From Pedosphaera sp. (lineage in GTDB: Bacteria; Verrucomicrobiota; Verrucomicrobiia; Limisphaerales; F1-12-MAGs170), in contig SIBF01000003.1 in the NCBI GenBank assembly GCA_009695275.1, positions 1-53,669 of the forward strand: 53,669 nucleotides of DNA, in the 5' to 3' direction. The position numbers were made by a program, and so were the translations under genes. Shown here piece by piece: positions 28,101 through 33,593 of this stretch. Each line of letters begins with the position of its first letter. Position 1 is the stretch's first letter. The notes under the pieces are model-generated. The model was not told the origin of the DNA. It did not search any database and worked only from the letters and a program-made list of their open reading frames with translations.

Positions 28101-28369
28101 TCATTCTTCTGACACCACAGGTCGTGGCCGACTCGAGACAGCCGGAACATCAGCGCCCTGCTGGAGAGGGCACTTTGAAATATGACAAAGGCGCACGGGA
28201 TTTCGACAAAATTACCCGTGAACATCTGGACAACTCGGGAATCAAGGACGGAATGAAGAATGACCGCCTGCGCAAACAGATCCTCGCTCCACTCTATCCT
28301 TCCCCGACGCAACCAGACGCAAAGGGCAAGCCAGCGCCATCAGACGAGTCGAATCGAAAATCGCCCTGA
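16184..28369 (+). CDS. gspD: Giant GspD-type secretin with about 43 N-domain modules
   Basis: About 4,061 residues; ordinary GspD has 600-750. I choose ATG 16184 (GAGG 8 bases upstream) over ATG 16163. Residues then run: a basic leader enlarged by an inserted repeat; a hydrophobic signal core ending APASAQ; an N0-like (STN) domain from about 124; about 43 tandem Secretin_N (N1-like) modules of 75-110 residues; and one secretin pore domain (about 3751-3981: VLIQVLLAEVTLD, SRPEIVTADNKPASINVG, VPIIAQRRATTTVSVQSGQTVVIGGL, VPxLGxIPxLGxLF-like KFPVLGEIPYLGALF). Most modules carry D-x-R-x-N-x-L-x-V and I-x-x-L-D. Modules 15-18 and 19-22 form a tandem four-module repeat. A proline-rich insert lies in module 27. 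The frame is open for 12 kb without a defect. It should form the outer-membrane channel; what the extra modules do is unknown. Confidence 0.93.
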   Translation: MKKIQPSRIHPFELGSTRATACFRRRLADETKVQTDSQNGDALTIETWWAGRPPQHARRVCSPIRRALLPLSILLICSLWLAPASAQEIKPAVTDQPAPVLAQATQPKPAATPTPSAAASPARNIRFQFDGIPYSDVIERFAQMAGKPLLAETNIAGSVTFNDPNPYTYTEALDTLNLMLSMKGQTLVESGHYLRLVPLKQLPSMPLRIMRGIDQTGDTRPSEVVTVVLDVKNVDTKDIVEAITSMLSNAGSIAPLSKGRGLIITDRLANIQRIRTLLTTIDTEAAVERQMKTYTLLHSSGAIISDLLNRTFGLATAPKRTSYNPNSKAMETLPPDPADYITAVYDDASRTLVLFGPNERIILAEELINKFEQKEGPGGDVRIYYPQTIKAEDLANVIRQAVPGVAAPGETAAAAATKARVIADASQNRLIVAAPIPGQLEQIEQLINRIDKPVHGQAGVFTNVPLRSQTIQLTKVFRPRAAEVSNLATILTQALTRRSPSGQINSTASITHDPVSQSVVVSGSPGDLQIATDIVAQLETGTTQPTPMLTRFIDVGTAAEAKRLQPLVEQLYRSQVSNGGQGPVAHAKILSDGDGGRLIVTASEDHLTRIENLVIQLRSDRGKSLSRRLEIISLKNARIETALTSIQNLVTEKMNDRRYTDAPKPSLISDPANNRLLVTATEEQITEVQQVVTVIDVAPPTARREMRVIALRAKTAAEVIAVVNPLLEQTAEQPANPQFAPKLLPDPTGRQIIALALPADFERVEKLIQQFDTSQATSAPRQFKGVELYSRSTAELTPLVTQLYTEQLRGQPEPAGGPATLLPEAKGNRIMVSGAEKEIARVEAIIRQLDPSGKKGAREETRVIRLKSALAAELAALVEKSLNAQSQQLKVLVDARSNSLVVTGDSAAVESASEVVRQLDTRPDLQPREMRIIELKQGDATSIATLANNLATELIKDQRGAEYTPQTKIVADATSNRLIVSGPKDELKTVAGVVEQLDQAPEATGGAKVFKLINADAAQIIGVVSNAMLKFDARNQPIRRVSISHDRESNSIVVSGSRADLKDAEGIIQRLDNEGIEPGATGGNVGRARELKIIPVRGDDPDALATLALRVFTAQNAGRAVTNLVSITPEPNGKRLIVLAPAGILPQVETVISTLDSAPEQGSRELHAIELKNSTTAELLPKVQQIYGEQSQGKTVKPATIYADASRARLMVYGTKEQLATIGQIVETLQSQAPVPREAKSFDFGRLAEAQRVLPLARQLYRDQVTNNPALGPADAQFISDGKTGRLIVSARANQLKAIELVVSNLLSTVATNQPGRETRTFEVGSANDVQRLQPLIQQLYTDQWKDKAENDPADAQIVADARTGRLIATGKPDHLKQIEMILQQLGAGKARQEARDTRVYDLTTASAVELATTVRTLYLEQAKARFGAQPPDTLITPDTGGNRLIVVGDTNELQAIESIVQKLDKVSAQSSTARVFKLKSAEPDKVAEILSAALVRFDAYGRPQKRASVSVDAKTRTLIVTGDPKELQGVSVIIDQLDQSLGSQPERKMKVLPLKAAKVAELTAKVRQLYNDQVKSQPTLGVGDALIMEDASSSQLILAGSDAQLSLIERIATDLQAAQANQPPRETKYFEVGSSEELTRVQPLVQQLYADQWRDRGASDPADARIIQDTKNARLIVTARPEHLKAIEKILADVNAPATSTEPRDTRVYDLNTTAAAELVITVRSLYLDQLKSRQVTAGGQAKILPDLAANRLVVSGNTNELAAVEAIITKLDQVSTKTGGARVFKLKNADAEQVGRVISTSLVQINQNGRSIPRVSVGPDTANNLIVVSGDPKDLQSAAVIIEQMDSIATKQPRQMKIVPLKSGVATDVSKRVRQLYEDQLKGTPGSGAPDALVLGDDASSRLILTASESHMKLIDDIVNKLQESGEGQGRQLRVLTLQRNSARPIATMLSQLFARQVASQDPAERLVVSASGDDRTIVVEAANKTLESIDQLVKQLDQAEGDGQSVIQTVRLKKGNATDLADAVNKSIAARTPRLQRISVTAVAGANSLLINGPTNSVDQVMKIVQELDQESTGGDIEVRIYKLENGNLKGVQGVLNQLLESVTRSLANAGGAHRELPVTVTIDDRANSLIIAATPAHFKVVEKILPTLDKAPDRSDRDVQFVWLRKAKAFEVVSKVEAVFSNRPSEERPVVEADSSNNSVTIIARRGDIAQVQDLISRLDDTSKDSNIQVRLRPLERVAAEQMARMLQSIYPQMANGQLRVVERITPPKAGQPVAPAVQPPTPQAAPQPSPAPPAEKKEDAKPTPEVVIAVDKEANSLILSGPAQELDNIDRIISDLSFSFYGNEAEFRLFPLKEADPVAVARTLSDLLKQEPVAVPQQPGQPPRTVTPQHRITVVSEPRTRSIIVRARPTDFPLIESIVKQLDAGGQTAQLEFRLVPLTNAPPGKVLPLVQQMVTQLNLARPGEPLTVTVDPRTRGLLVVARDTLLTQIEKMIHQLDSPSAYVEAEVMVVGLKKANATQLATILQNMLKPGVQGEWTIDARELQEQVRRLKVQNDQGKEVLLDLTKPIKIAADPVTGQGGGNRLVLTSTSDNLKALAAVVTMMDTVPILEDVVVKLMPLKYADAAALSQTLTTIFTQGKQLGTGPAGAGAQPDGAAGKALVNPLNVAVDARSNTLILSGQIETMNLALRVVADIDKPIDRFVTEVRLFRLKHASAIRLVPLLQSVFAEGPPVPGTEGLNTQVTRLRTVKDVAASKTTDTAKNRSALVIQADDLSNILIVAARSDTLPLIQDVIDQLDIPAASGLETVRIYPLNHADPASIQKVLSDIYTSPRATATVRNEDKPVITVDARTSALVVAGNSKSFAVIEGLLLQLDQKLPFELREIRIIPLENADANVIATTVQKLMDARVTQRASLNQGTPDTLKVTILADPRSNSLLVAGGRESFDMVESLAKQLDKAGMALSGRIRLIPVQFADARVLAATLTTLFTERYAVARTPDMQRTKPIVLADPRSNSLLVTANQEDNGVIDDLLKRLDAKTDNPALTLTVVPLKHNDASRAATLIEGIFTARMKAQTLPNQTPLPSEQIKLEPDSLNNALIISASKENLELIQVLIQKIDVEPGIEGGALQTFTLEFADAQRVAGILNSLVQQGLYRPGLIPGTPVKGTPRDALAISVDPRSNTLIVSASPENLALVKAIITKLDTKDFTASTNVRLYQLKKARASSLAATLEQFFRAKRAGDAVVANAGDRAIPVGVIPDDRVNTLLVTGSKEAFDVIENILPQLDSESVFARMNFKVFPLKKATARALQGVIQQIVANRPPKVKGEPVDPITVVADQWVNALLVGASVDDMGTVESLIERLDSEPAETGIAIHVFPLAKGDARRVAQTIQSLFRENTTGTGTAGAVLPVTVSADERINAIVVSCGENDAKRIGELVKKLDTEQVARVSEIKVFPLKYARAESLSSILNTALNTKPTPLSEQSPNAQSVLQFISHTQEGKELISAALKEAVLITPDARMNSLIVSGPVDYMGMIDQIITRLDLSSPQEAKIKVFPLQNADANQMARLLMQLFRMSQLQTAAQTGNQRSIQYTLVRSRQDEEGEPLKEEALASATLGTAEQNALTVTVDARTNSLLVGGTEHYVSLVSQVIESLDSTPANERRTEVVRLKNSQATEVALAIRTFLDQERQKVTQILGAEGIGTKEQVLEREVAVVAETASNTLLVSADPRYFEQVKALIEELDRPQAQVLIQVLLAEVTLDAMTDLGVEWSYAGKKGDVSYGIGTDFGVKDALKSFGGFSSAVSGSDFNFLLRALKNEGRLEVLSRPEIVTADNKPASINVGQRVPLITDSRVTPQNDTINSFRYEDVGINLTVTPKISPDGFVKMEISTTNSSISSSTVEINKSATVPIIAQRRATTTVSVQSGQTVVIGGLIETVDDRRVRKFPVLGEIPYLGALFRTTTTRRDRKELIILLTPQVVADSRQPEHQRPAGEGTLKYDKGARDFDKITREHLDNSGIKDGMKNDRLRKQILAPLYPSPTQPDAKGKPAPSDESNRKSP
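16222..16374. repeat. 153-bp palindromic element inside the gspD leader
   Basis: The ends are 19-base inverted repeats with one mismatch (ATTGGGGAGCACACGCGCC at 16222-16240 against its complement at 16356-16374). Inside are two further hairpins (GTCGGCGCCTCGCCGAC and GTGGTGGGCGGGGCGCCCACCAC-like). The length is exactly 51 codons, so it adds about 51 residues ahead of the signal core without shifting the frame. It looks like a member of a dispersed repeat family; no target-site duplication is evident. Confidence 0.8.
20129..21976 (+). repeat. Tandem duplication of a four-module block within gspD
   Basis: Block A (20129-21055, 309 codons) and block B (21056-21976, 307 codons) align module by module: RETRTFEVGS/RETKYFEVGS; RDTRVYDLTT/RDTRVYDLNT; ARVFKLKSAE/ARVFKLKNAD; MKVLPLKAAK/MKIVPLKSGV, and QLYTDQWKD.../QLYADQWRD... 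Earlier modules (5, 11, 13, 14) are further relatives of the same types, so the array grew by segmental duplication. The copies have diverged, which argues against an assembly artefact. Confidence 0.85.
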
Positions 28370-29010
28370 TGCCGCACAGATTGGACATGCATTGGGACGA
28401 TGAACCGTGTTTGCATCGGCGGCCCGTTGGACTGCGGCGGCACGGCACCGCTTTGGCTGCGCCGTGGACGAGCCAAACCGTTTCAGACTTTTGTAGCGTG
28501 AAGCCAAAGCGGGGACCTGTCCCCGCAATCCAAAGACCTCGTTCTGTCTTCCGGTTCATGGGGAGGGAACACCTCCGAAAATTGGACGTGAATCGAGGCC
28601 ATGAACCGATGACGGATAGGAGCGCGGACAGCCATGTCCGCGAGTGGGAAAGATCGGGTTCGCGCGGACATAGCTGTCAGCGCTCCGGCGGCCGGTTCAT
28701 GGGGAGCCTCCACGATCTCCAAATCGCGCATGGGGACCATGAATTTCGGAAGGACGAGTTACACGAGTCCCCAACTAGAATGGGGTGTTCTTGTCAGAGT
28801 GGGCCTCGTGTAACTCGGCCCTCCGAGGCAGGGAGGTTCATGGAAAGCCTCCACGATCTTGAAATCGCGGATTGGCACCATGAACCCAGGGAAACCACTG
28901 GGAACGTGAGCACAGAGTTTTGGAAGACACCGCGGCTCGGTCTGCCTTCTTTCCCTGTGTCCTCCCAAACTCTGTGCTCCATCCCCAGGTTCATGAAAAA
29001 CATCTGAGCG
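28370..29010. repeat. Array of unlike palindromes separated by a repeated ~50-bp unit
   Basis: No credible gene. A unit of about 50-55 bases that starts GGTTCATG and ends CATGAA(CC) occurs at 28553-28607, 28694-28743 and 28835-28886, with a right half at about 28380-28407 and a left half at 28988. Starts are 141, 141 and 153 bases apart. Each interval holds a different inverted repeat: TTGGACTGCGG/CCGCAATCCAA with CTTTGGCT/AGCCAAAG (28427-28533); GGAGCGCGGACAGCCATGTC/its imperfect complement (28619-28686); CGAGTTACACGAG/exact complement (28755-28817); GAGCACAGAGTTTTGG/complement with one base missing (28908-28979). A read-through frame at 28369-29007 is not gene-like. Confidence 0.8.
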
Positions 29011-29115
29011 ATGAGAACTTCAATGTCAGTTTCTTCTGGGCTGCCGGGTCCTTCGATGGGCCGCAAAACCACTACGGATGCACTTCCTTGGACGTCTCAA
29101 CCACGGATTTCAAGG

Positions 29116-29706
29116 ATGTTAAGGAATGGGCCGGAATACACCCTCAGCTTATCCGTGCAATCCGCGAAATCCGAGGTCAATTCCCTGAAGCGTCGCTCTG
29201 GTGCTGTCGTCAGTGTGATTTTTCTGGTTTTGCTGATGGTGCTGACTCATGGCTGCGCTTCACGCCAGAGAGGCAACGTGAGCCGTCCGTCTGGCGGCGG
29301 AGGCGGTGGCATCGGTGCCCTCCACCTCTTCGGAGCTCCCCTGGCACTCGACTTCGATGACAAGCCGGGGTCGGATGGATTTGCGGTCACAATTTACGCA
29401 AGCAACGGTACTCAGGCGCGCGGACTTCAGATCAGGACTGGCACGATGGAAGTTCTGATGTTCGATGGCACCCCACACGCACAAGGATCGACGGCGCCGG
29501 AGCCGAGCCGAACCTGGACGTTCACCGCAAAGCAACTGGACGCTTATGCTCACAAATACGCGATTGGAATTGGCTACCGGCTGACCCTGTCCTGGGCGGA
29601 GACGCTTCCAACACGAGATCGCATCACAGTCCTGGCCCGCTACACTTCGCCAAAAGGAGAGACGATTTCATCAGGCCCGAGCACGATAGCGGTCCTGGCG
29701 AGATAG
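29116..29706 (+). CDS. Lipoprotein of unknown function
   Basis: A hydrophobic signal followed by the lipobox LTHGC (SVIFLVLLMVLTHGCAS) shows a lipid-anchored exported protein. A glycine run follows, then a compact domain (LFGAPLALDFDDKPGSDGFAV ... GLQIRTGTMEVLMFDG ... TWTFTAKQLDAY ... GYRLTLSW ... ITVLARYTSPKG). Similar lipoproteins with a 'D.DG.PG.DGf.v.iy' opening are, as far as I recall, common in Planctomycetes and Verrucomicrobia and have no known role. The start is uncertain: the frame is open from 29011, but that part is repeat DNA (including a CCACGGATTT...AATCCGAGG type repeat at about 29100-29182). ATG 29116 still gives a long leader, so a non-ATG start nearer 29185 is possible. Confidence 0.6.
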   Translation: MLRNGPEYTLSLSVQSAKSEVNSLKRRSGAVVSVIFLVLLMVLTHGCASRQRGNVSRPSGGGGGGIGALHLFGAPLALDFDDKPGSDGFAVTIYASNGTQARGLQIRTGTMEVLMFDGTPHAQGSTAPEPSRTWTFTAKQLDAYAHKYAIGIGYRLTLSWAETLPTRDRITVLARYTSPKGETISSGPSTIAVLAR

Positions 29707-29747
29707 CCAGCCACCGATCACGGATCTCTCCACAAAACCCAGGGCGA

Positions 29748-30059
29748 TCAGCTTGCTCCGGGTTCAACGCCCGCCAGTTTCCGGTGCCTTGATGTCGTAA
29801 TTGTGATTTGCATGGACAGCTTGGTGAATTCGATTTTCTTCCCACCAATCCGAGCGACTTCCAAGCTTTCAGTTTCTCGCGCGCCACCGAGCTTCAGGCT
29901 GGAGACAGCAATCCTGCCACCACCGCCATCATCACCGCGAAACTCGTAGCGCCAAGGGCGGGCAATTAGCCGCACTTTACGTGAGCGCAGGGAAGCCGTG
30001 GCCGCCGGCACGATCCACATGGCGATGAACAGGGTCAAAAGGGAATCGGGATCAATCAC
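29748..30059 (-). CDS. Doubtful small protein after uspA
   Basis: A 103-codon frame from GTG 30059 overlaps the uspA stop codon by 4 bases, so it could be the last gene of the manganese operon. It has a short hydrophobic start, a basic middle and a strand-rich end (GGGGRIAVSSLKLGG ... KIEFTKLSMQITITTS). I do not recognise it. It may be real or an extension of non-coding sequence in the 349-base gap between the lipoprotein gene and uspA; nothing else is visible in that gap. Confidence 0.3.
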   Translation of the reverse strand: MIDPDSLLTLFIAMWIVPAATASLRSRKVRLIARPWRYEFRGDDGGGGRIAVSSLKLGGARETESLEVARIGGKKIEFTKLSMQITITTSRHRKLAGVEPGAS

Positions 30060-30484
30060 TTCTCCGTTGCGCGCACCAGCAGCACGGGCAGGCTGGTATT
30101 GTGGCGGACGGTGTGGATGGTACTTCCCAGAATTAAATCTCCAACGAGTCGATGCCCGTGTCCAGCCATGGCGATGAGTTCACAGTGTTCGGCCTCGGCG
30201 AGCTTGATGATTTCAGCCGGCGGATCGCCCAGCGCCAGTTGAACCGACACGGAAATTCCGTCGCGGCGGAGTTCCTCGGCCCGCTCCTCAAGGTAGCGGC
30301 GGTCCGCGCGCATCTCCTCGGATTCGGTGAGTTTCAACTGATCGAAGGTGCGCGCAGCCCAGCCGTCCGCGACGTGGACGAGCAGCAGGTGCGAGCCTAG
30401 CAGTTGCGCCAGTTGCCGCACATGAGGCAGCAGGCTTTTATCGGCGCGACTGTTCTCGAGGGCGACGAGAATTTTTTTATACAT
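30056..30484 (-). CDS. Universal stress protein (UspA family)
   Basis: 142 residues from ATG 30484, which has GGAG 7 bases upstream. The frame is open further upstream to 30598, but that overlaps mntH and is unlike the family. The start MYKKILVALENSRADKSLLP and the end MAGHGHRLVGDLILGST ... VRHNTSLPVLLVR match the UspA nucleotide-binding fold, with a variant G-x-G-9x-G-S loop that usually means ATP binding. It is cytoplasmic. It lies 11 bases after mntH on the same strand, so it is probably co-transcribed and manganese-regulated; UspA-Nramp pairs occur in other bacteria. Confidence 0.9.
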   Translation of the reverse strand: MYKKILVALENSRADKSLLPHVRQLAQLLGSHLLLVHVADGWAARTFDQLKLTESEEMRADRRYLEERAEELRRDGISVSVQLALGDPPAEIIKLAEAEHCELIAMAGHGHRLVGDLILGSTIHTVRHNTSLPVLLVRATEK

Positions 30485-30495
30485 GACGGACTCCG

Positions 30496-31869
30496 TTACT
30501 TCACCAGCTTCATCACCCAGTCGGTGAGGCCGAACACGTCGGCCAGCAGTTTCAGATTGAGCACGATGATGATGGCTGCGGTCGTCCATGCCAGCCAATT
30601 AATCCACTTCTTGTTGGCGAACTCACCCATCTTCGCGCGCTCGCTGGTGAAGAGGACGAGCGGCACGACGGCGAAGGGCAGTTGCATGGAGAGAATCACC
30701 TGGCTGAGCACGAGCAGTTTGTCCGTCGCGCCGTCGCCAAAGATCACAAGACAGATGATCGCAGGCACGATGGCGATGAGGCGGGTGATAAGCCGCCGCA
30801 GCCACGGGCGCAGTCGGATGTTCAGGAAACCTTCCATGACGATCTGGCCGGCAAGCGTGCCGGTGAGCGTGGAATTCTGACCGGACGCGAGCAGCGCCAC
30901 GGCGAAGAGAGTGCTGGCGATGCCTACACCCAGGGTCGGACTAAGAAGCTCATACGCCTTTTCGATCTCACCAACTTCATTCCGTCCGTGAAAAGTCGCT
31001 GCTGAGAGGATGAGAATCGCCGCATTGATGAAGAGCGCGAACATTAGCGCTACCGTCGAGTCGATGGTGGCGAATTTGATCGCCTCCCGCTTGCCGCCCG
31101 GGTTTTGCTCGTACTTTCGGGTCTGCACGATGGACGAGTGGAGATACAAGTTATGCGGCATGACCGTCGCGCCCAGGATGCCGATGGCGACGTAGAGCAT
31201 CTCGCGGTTGCGCAAAATTTCCGCACTCGGGATGAATCCATTCGCGATGCCAGCGAGACTCGGGCGCGAGAAAATCATTTCCGCGAAGAAGCAGCCACCG
31301 ATGGTGATGATGAGCACGACGACGAGGGTTTCGATGTAGCGGAATCCCTTGTTCTGCAAATACATCACAGCCAGCACATCCAGTGCGGTGATGCACACAC
31401 CGGCGACGAGCGGGATGTGAAAAAGCAGTTTCAGAGCGATGGCCGAGCCGAGCACTTCCGCGAGGTCGCAGGCGCAGATGGCGATTTCGCAGAGGAACCA
31501 GAGCGAAAACGAGACGGGCTTGGAATAATGATCGCGACAGGCTTGGGCGAGGTCGCGCCCGGTGACGATGCCAAGTTTCGCGCAGAGCGATTGCAGCAGA
31601 ATCGCCATGAGGTTCGAGATGAGGATGACGCTCAGGAGCGTGTAGCCGAACTTCGAGCCGCCCTGCAAATCCGTGGCCCAGTTGCCCGGGTCCATGTAAC
31701 CAACGGCTACGAGATAACCCGGACCCGAGAAGGCGAGCAGCTTGCGCCAGAAGCCGAAATGCTTGGGCACCGCCACGCTGGCATAAACTTCGGGCAGGCT
31801 CGGCGACGTGCTGTCCGCACGCCACGCGGAACCCCCGGTGATCCGGGCATCTGGTGTTGAGGTTTCCAT
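30496..31869 (-). CDS. mntH: Nramp-family manganese/divalent metal transporter
   Basis: 457 residues with eleven or so membrane helices. The two metal-site motifs of Nramp are present: DPGN at residues 60-63 in helix 1 and MPHN at 237-240 in helix 6, whose Asp, Asn and Met bind Mn2+. The [13 protein letters not shown] loop after helix 3 is also typical. It imports Mn2+ (or Fe2+) with protons across the inner membrane. The first 35 residues are a polar tail. It follows the small lipoprotein gene by 3 bases and precedes uspA; the divergent mntR shows who regulates it. Confidence 0.95.
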   Translation of the reverse strand: METSTPDARITGGSAWRADSTSPSLPEVYASVAVPKHFGFWRKLLAFSGPGYLVAVGYMDPGNWATDLQGGSKFGYTLLSVILISNLMAILLQSLCAKLGIVTGRDLAQACRDHYSKPVSFSLWFLCEIAICACDLAEVLGSAIALKLLFHIPLVAGVCITALDVLAVMYLQNKGFRYIETLVVVLIITIGGCFFAEMIFSRPSLAGIANGFIPSAEILRNREMLYVAIGILGATVMPHNLYLHSSIVQTRKYEQNPGGKREAIKFATIDSTVALMFALFINAAILILSAATFHGRNEVGEIEKAYELLSPTLGVGIASTLFAVALLASGQNSTLTGTLAGQIVMEGFLNIRLRPWLRRLITRLIAIVPAIICLVIFGDGATDKLLVLSQVILSMQLPFAVVPLVLFTSERAKMGEFANKKWINWLAWTTAAIIIVLNLKLLADVFGLTDWVMKLVK

Positions 31870-31872
31870 AAA

Positions 31873-32163
31873 TCAAACGCGAAGCGTGAGGCCTGCCAAT
31901 AGGGAGATGTCAGCCACGCCGAAAGAAAGTCCACAGGTCAGGCCCATGGCCATCCTCGCTCCCGATGGCGTCAGGCGATGTTGCGGGTTCAAATTGTTGA
32001 AGGCGACCTCGCGTGCGATGTCCGTGACCATGCCGAGGGTGAACGGCAGCGCTTTCACCGCGGCGTCACTGCATGAAGCAAACGTGATCACCACAAGAAC
32101 AAGCGCGCTGATTCCCGTCCAGGTCCGTTTCCCGATAGAGCAGAGTCGAATTAAATTAGTCAT
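31873..32163 (-). CDS. Small putative lipoprotein heading the mntH operon
   Basis: 96 residues. A signal-like hydrophobic stretch (about 17-30) ends in TFASCSDAA, a lipobox-like cysteine. The remainder has PFTLGMVTDIAREVAFNNLNPQHRL and a glycine-rich hydrophobic end. I do not recognise the family. It is the first gene of the leftward mntH unit, 3 bases before mntH, and faces mntR across a 99-base gap, so it is probably under manganese control and may help metal uptake at the envelope. That role is inference from position only. Confidence 0.6.
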   Translation of the reverse strand: MTNLIRLCSIGKRTWTGISALVLVVITFASCSDAAVKALPFTLGMVTDIAREVAFNNLNPQHRLTPSGARMAMGLTCGLSFGVADISLLAGLTLRV

Positions 32164-32262
32164 ACCTAAGATTGACTAGGGTAGCTATACGTCATACTCC
32201 CCGAGCGTCAATGGAAAACTTGTGTTGTAGAATAATCTTAGCATCATCTATATTCGCTGCGA
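32164..32262. promoter_or_regulatory. mntR-mntH divergent control region
   Basis: 99 bases, AT-rich compared with neighbours. CTAAGATT at 32166-32173 and its exact complement AATCTTAG at 32234-32241 lie next to the two divergent starts. The first also sits in an imperfect palindrome ACCTAAGATTGACTAGGGT. These are the best candidates for MntR operators and for the overlapping promoters. Confidence 0.5.
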
Positions 32263-32724
32263 ATGAAAACGGACGCCCTGCCAAGCACCTCCACCGAGGA
32301 TTATCTCGAACGCATCCATGAGTTGATCGAGGAAAAGGGATACGCGCGCGCGGTGGACATCGCCGAGGCGCTGAAGATCAGCCAGCCTTCCGTGACGGCG
32401 ATGGTTCAGAAGCTGGCGGACGCCGGTTACCTGAATTACCAGAAGTACCGGGGCCTGACATTGACTCAAAAGGGGCGGGCCGTGGCGGGCAACATTCGAG
32501 CGCGCCACCAGACCCTGGAGCGCTTCTTCACTCTTCTGGATCTTCCATTGGAGACCCGCGAGCGTGACATCGAGGGCATCGAACACTGCCTCAGCCCGGT
32601 GACACTTTCCTCACTGGCGCGGCTGGCGGACTTCTTCGAGGCTAATCCGCGCATCCTGCGTGAGTTGACGGCATTTAAGAAGCGGCCGGCTTCGCGCCGA
32701 GTTAACCCTCCTGCCGGGCGGTGA
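32263..32724 (+). CDS. mntR: MntR, DtxR-family manganese-responsive repressor
   Basis: 153 residues. Winged helix in the first 70 (ARAVDIAEALKISQPSVTAMVQKLADAGYLNYQKYRGLTLT with the recognition helix QPSVTAM), then the helical metal-binding and dimer domain. The metal ligands of MntR are in place: D13 and E16 in TEDYLERI, the His of RHQTLERFF, and the E-x-x-H of GIEHCLS. With Mn2+ bound it would repress mntH. It is divergent from the transporter operon, as in many bacteria. The C-terminal dozen residues are basic and variable. Confidence 0.93.
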   Translation: MKTDALPSTSTEDYLERIHELIEEKGYARAVDIAEALKISQPSVTAMVQKLADAGYLNYQKYRGLTLTQKGRAVAGNIRARHQTLERFFTLLDLPLETRERDIEGIEHCLSPVTLSSLARLADFFEANPRILRELTAFKKRPASRRVNPPAGR

Positions 32725-33022
32725 GGACAGACCTTCAATTCCGGCGGCGGCGGCGGGCCAGCAACAACCAGACTCCAACAGCCATCCCCACCAACGAGAA
32801 GCACTATGGTTCAAGAACGATGATTCCGATCTGGTCGATGATGTGTGCAGTCGGCGCGATTGCCGGAAACTTCAAGTCAGGATCTATTTCTTAAGCCGGA
32901 AGAATTGCGTTTTGCCGATGAGCGTGATCGTGGCCTTCCTGTTGTTCGCAGGCACCAGCACCCAGCGCCCTGAATCGAGGTCCAGTGTAGATTCGAGAAC
33001 ATAACAGCGTATGGAGGCCGCT
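32725..33022. other. Non-coding or decayed stretch after mntR
   Basis: No intact gene. On the minus strand, up to about 33000, a frame with CYVLESTLDLDSG and a lysine end may be the out-of-frame remainder of the zinc-ribbon pseudogene that follows. Nothing else is recognised. Confidence 0.35.
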
Positions 33023-33334
33023 TCATCGTGGTCTGAAATCCTCTCCAATCCCATCCACAAAAAACTCGACGCGACCGCAGCGCGGTCAAACGTAAACGTC
33101 AAAGCTCTCGCGATTGACGAACAACTCGCCTAGGTCGCCGAGGAGCCTCCATCGCGCCCCCTCGTAAAACTTCCTCGTCCGAGCGTAATCGAGAGTCGCT
33201 GGGCATCTGGGGCAGCGGAGTGGGTCTGCCAGTAGGGAAGTTGCGCCGCTAGGCGCAGTGGTCAAACCAGCGCATTTCCAACATGAGTCGAACTGGTCAT
33301 CGTGCTGCTCTCCGCGTTTAGTGCATGTCCACAT
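33023..33334 (-). pseudogene. Decayed zinc-ribbon protein
   Basis: The frame starts MWTCTKRGEQHDDQFDSCWKCAG and continues PLRCPRCPATLDYA ... GDLGELFVNRESFDVYV, then hits TGA at 33086-33088. Read through, it goes on with PRCGRVEFFVDGIGEDF, so the stop stands where a ribbon cysteine (V-C-P-R-C-G) is expected. The first ribbon is also damaged: CTKR instead of CxxC. Intact relatives, as I recall them, are small verrucomicrobial proteins with two or three zinc ribbons of unknown role. Two of the metal-binding cysteines are lost, so I call it a pseudogene. Confidence 0.65.
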
Positions 33335-33423
33335 AGAATTAGGGCGTGCTGCAGTCGAGGATTTCCAGCTCGGGATATTTGCGGCTCTCGATTTTCAAGG
33401 CTGGCATGGTAGCGGAATGGAAA

Positions 33424-33492
33424 CGAGTCCTGTCAGGGATGGCAGTGCCCTTTCTGGTGAAGCATGGCTTCTTGCGTCCCTGACGGGACTCG
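33424..33492. repeat. Inverted repeat of the 'GTCCCTGACGGGAC' type
   Basis: Arms CGAGTCCTGTCAGGGATG (33424-33441) and CGTCCCTGACGGGACTCG (33475-33492) are complementary with two mismatches around a 33-base loop. Related GTCCCTGGCGGGAC-like sequence follows at about 33544-33558. It fills the gene-free gap 33335-33593 and looks like a dispersed REP-like element. Confidence 0.6.
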
Positions 33493-33593
33493 ACACCGTC
33501 TCTCGACGATTCCCACCGATGAATCGATGGGCTATTCTCGCTCGTCCCTGGCGGGACTTTGGGCTGACTTTGCAACCCTCCCAACACGACACA

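Noticed and set aside
16184..28369. The repeated modules being an assembly artefact
   Set aside because: Modules differ widely from each other at the DNA level and even the closest block pair has diverged; the 12-kb frame is unbroken.
28369..29007. A 212-codon open frame right after gspD
   Set aside because: It runs through the palindrome array; its residues mirror the repeats and no family pattern or signal is seen.
28370..29010. CRISPR array or integron attC series
   Set aside because: Units are about 50 bases but the intervals are palindromes, not unique spacers; no cas or integrase gene is nearby; the ends do not match the attC R'/R'' core (GTTRRRY/RYYYAAC).
33086..33088. TGA read as selenocysteine in the zinc-ribbon protein
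   Set aside because: A second metal cysteine is also lost (CTKR) and the frame stops again soon after; decay explains both better. No SECIS-like hairpin was recognised next to the TGA.
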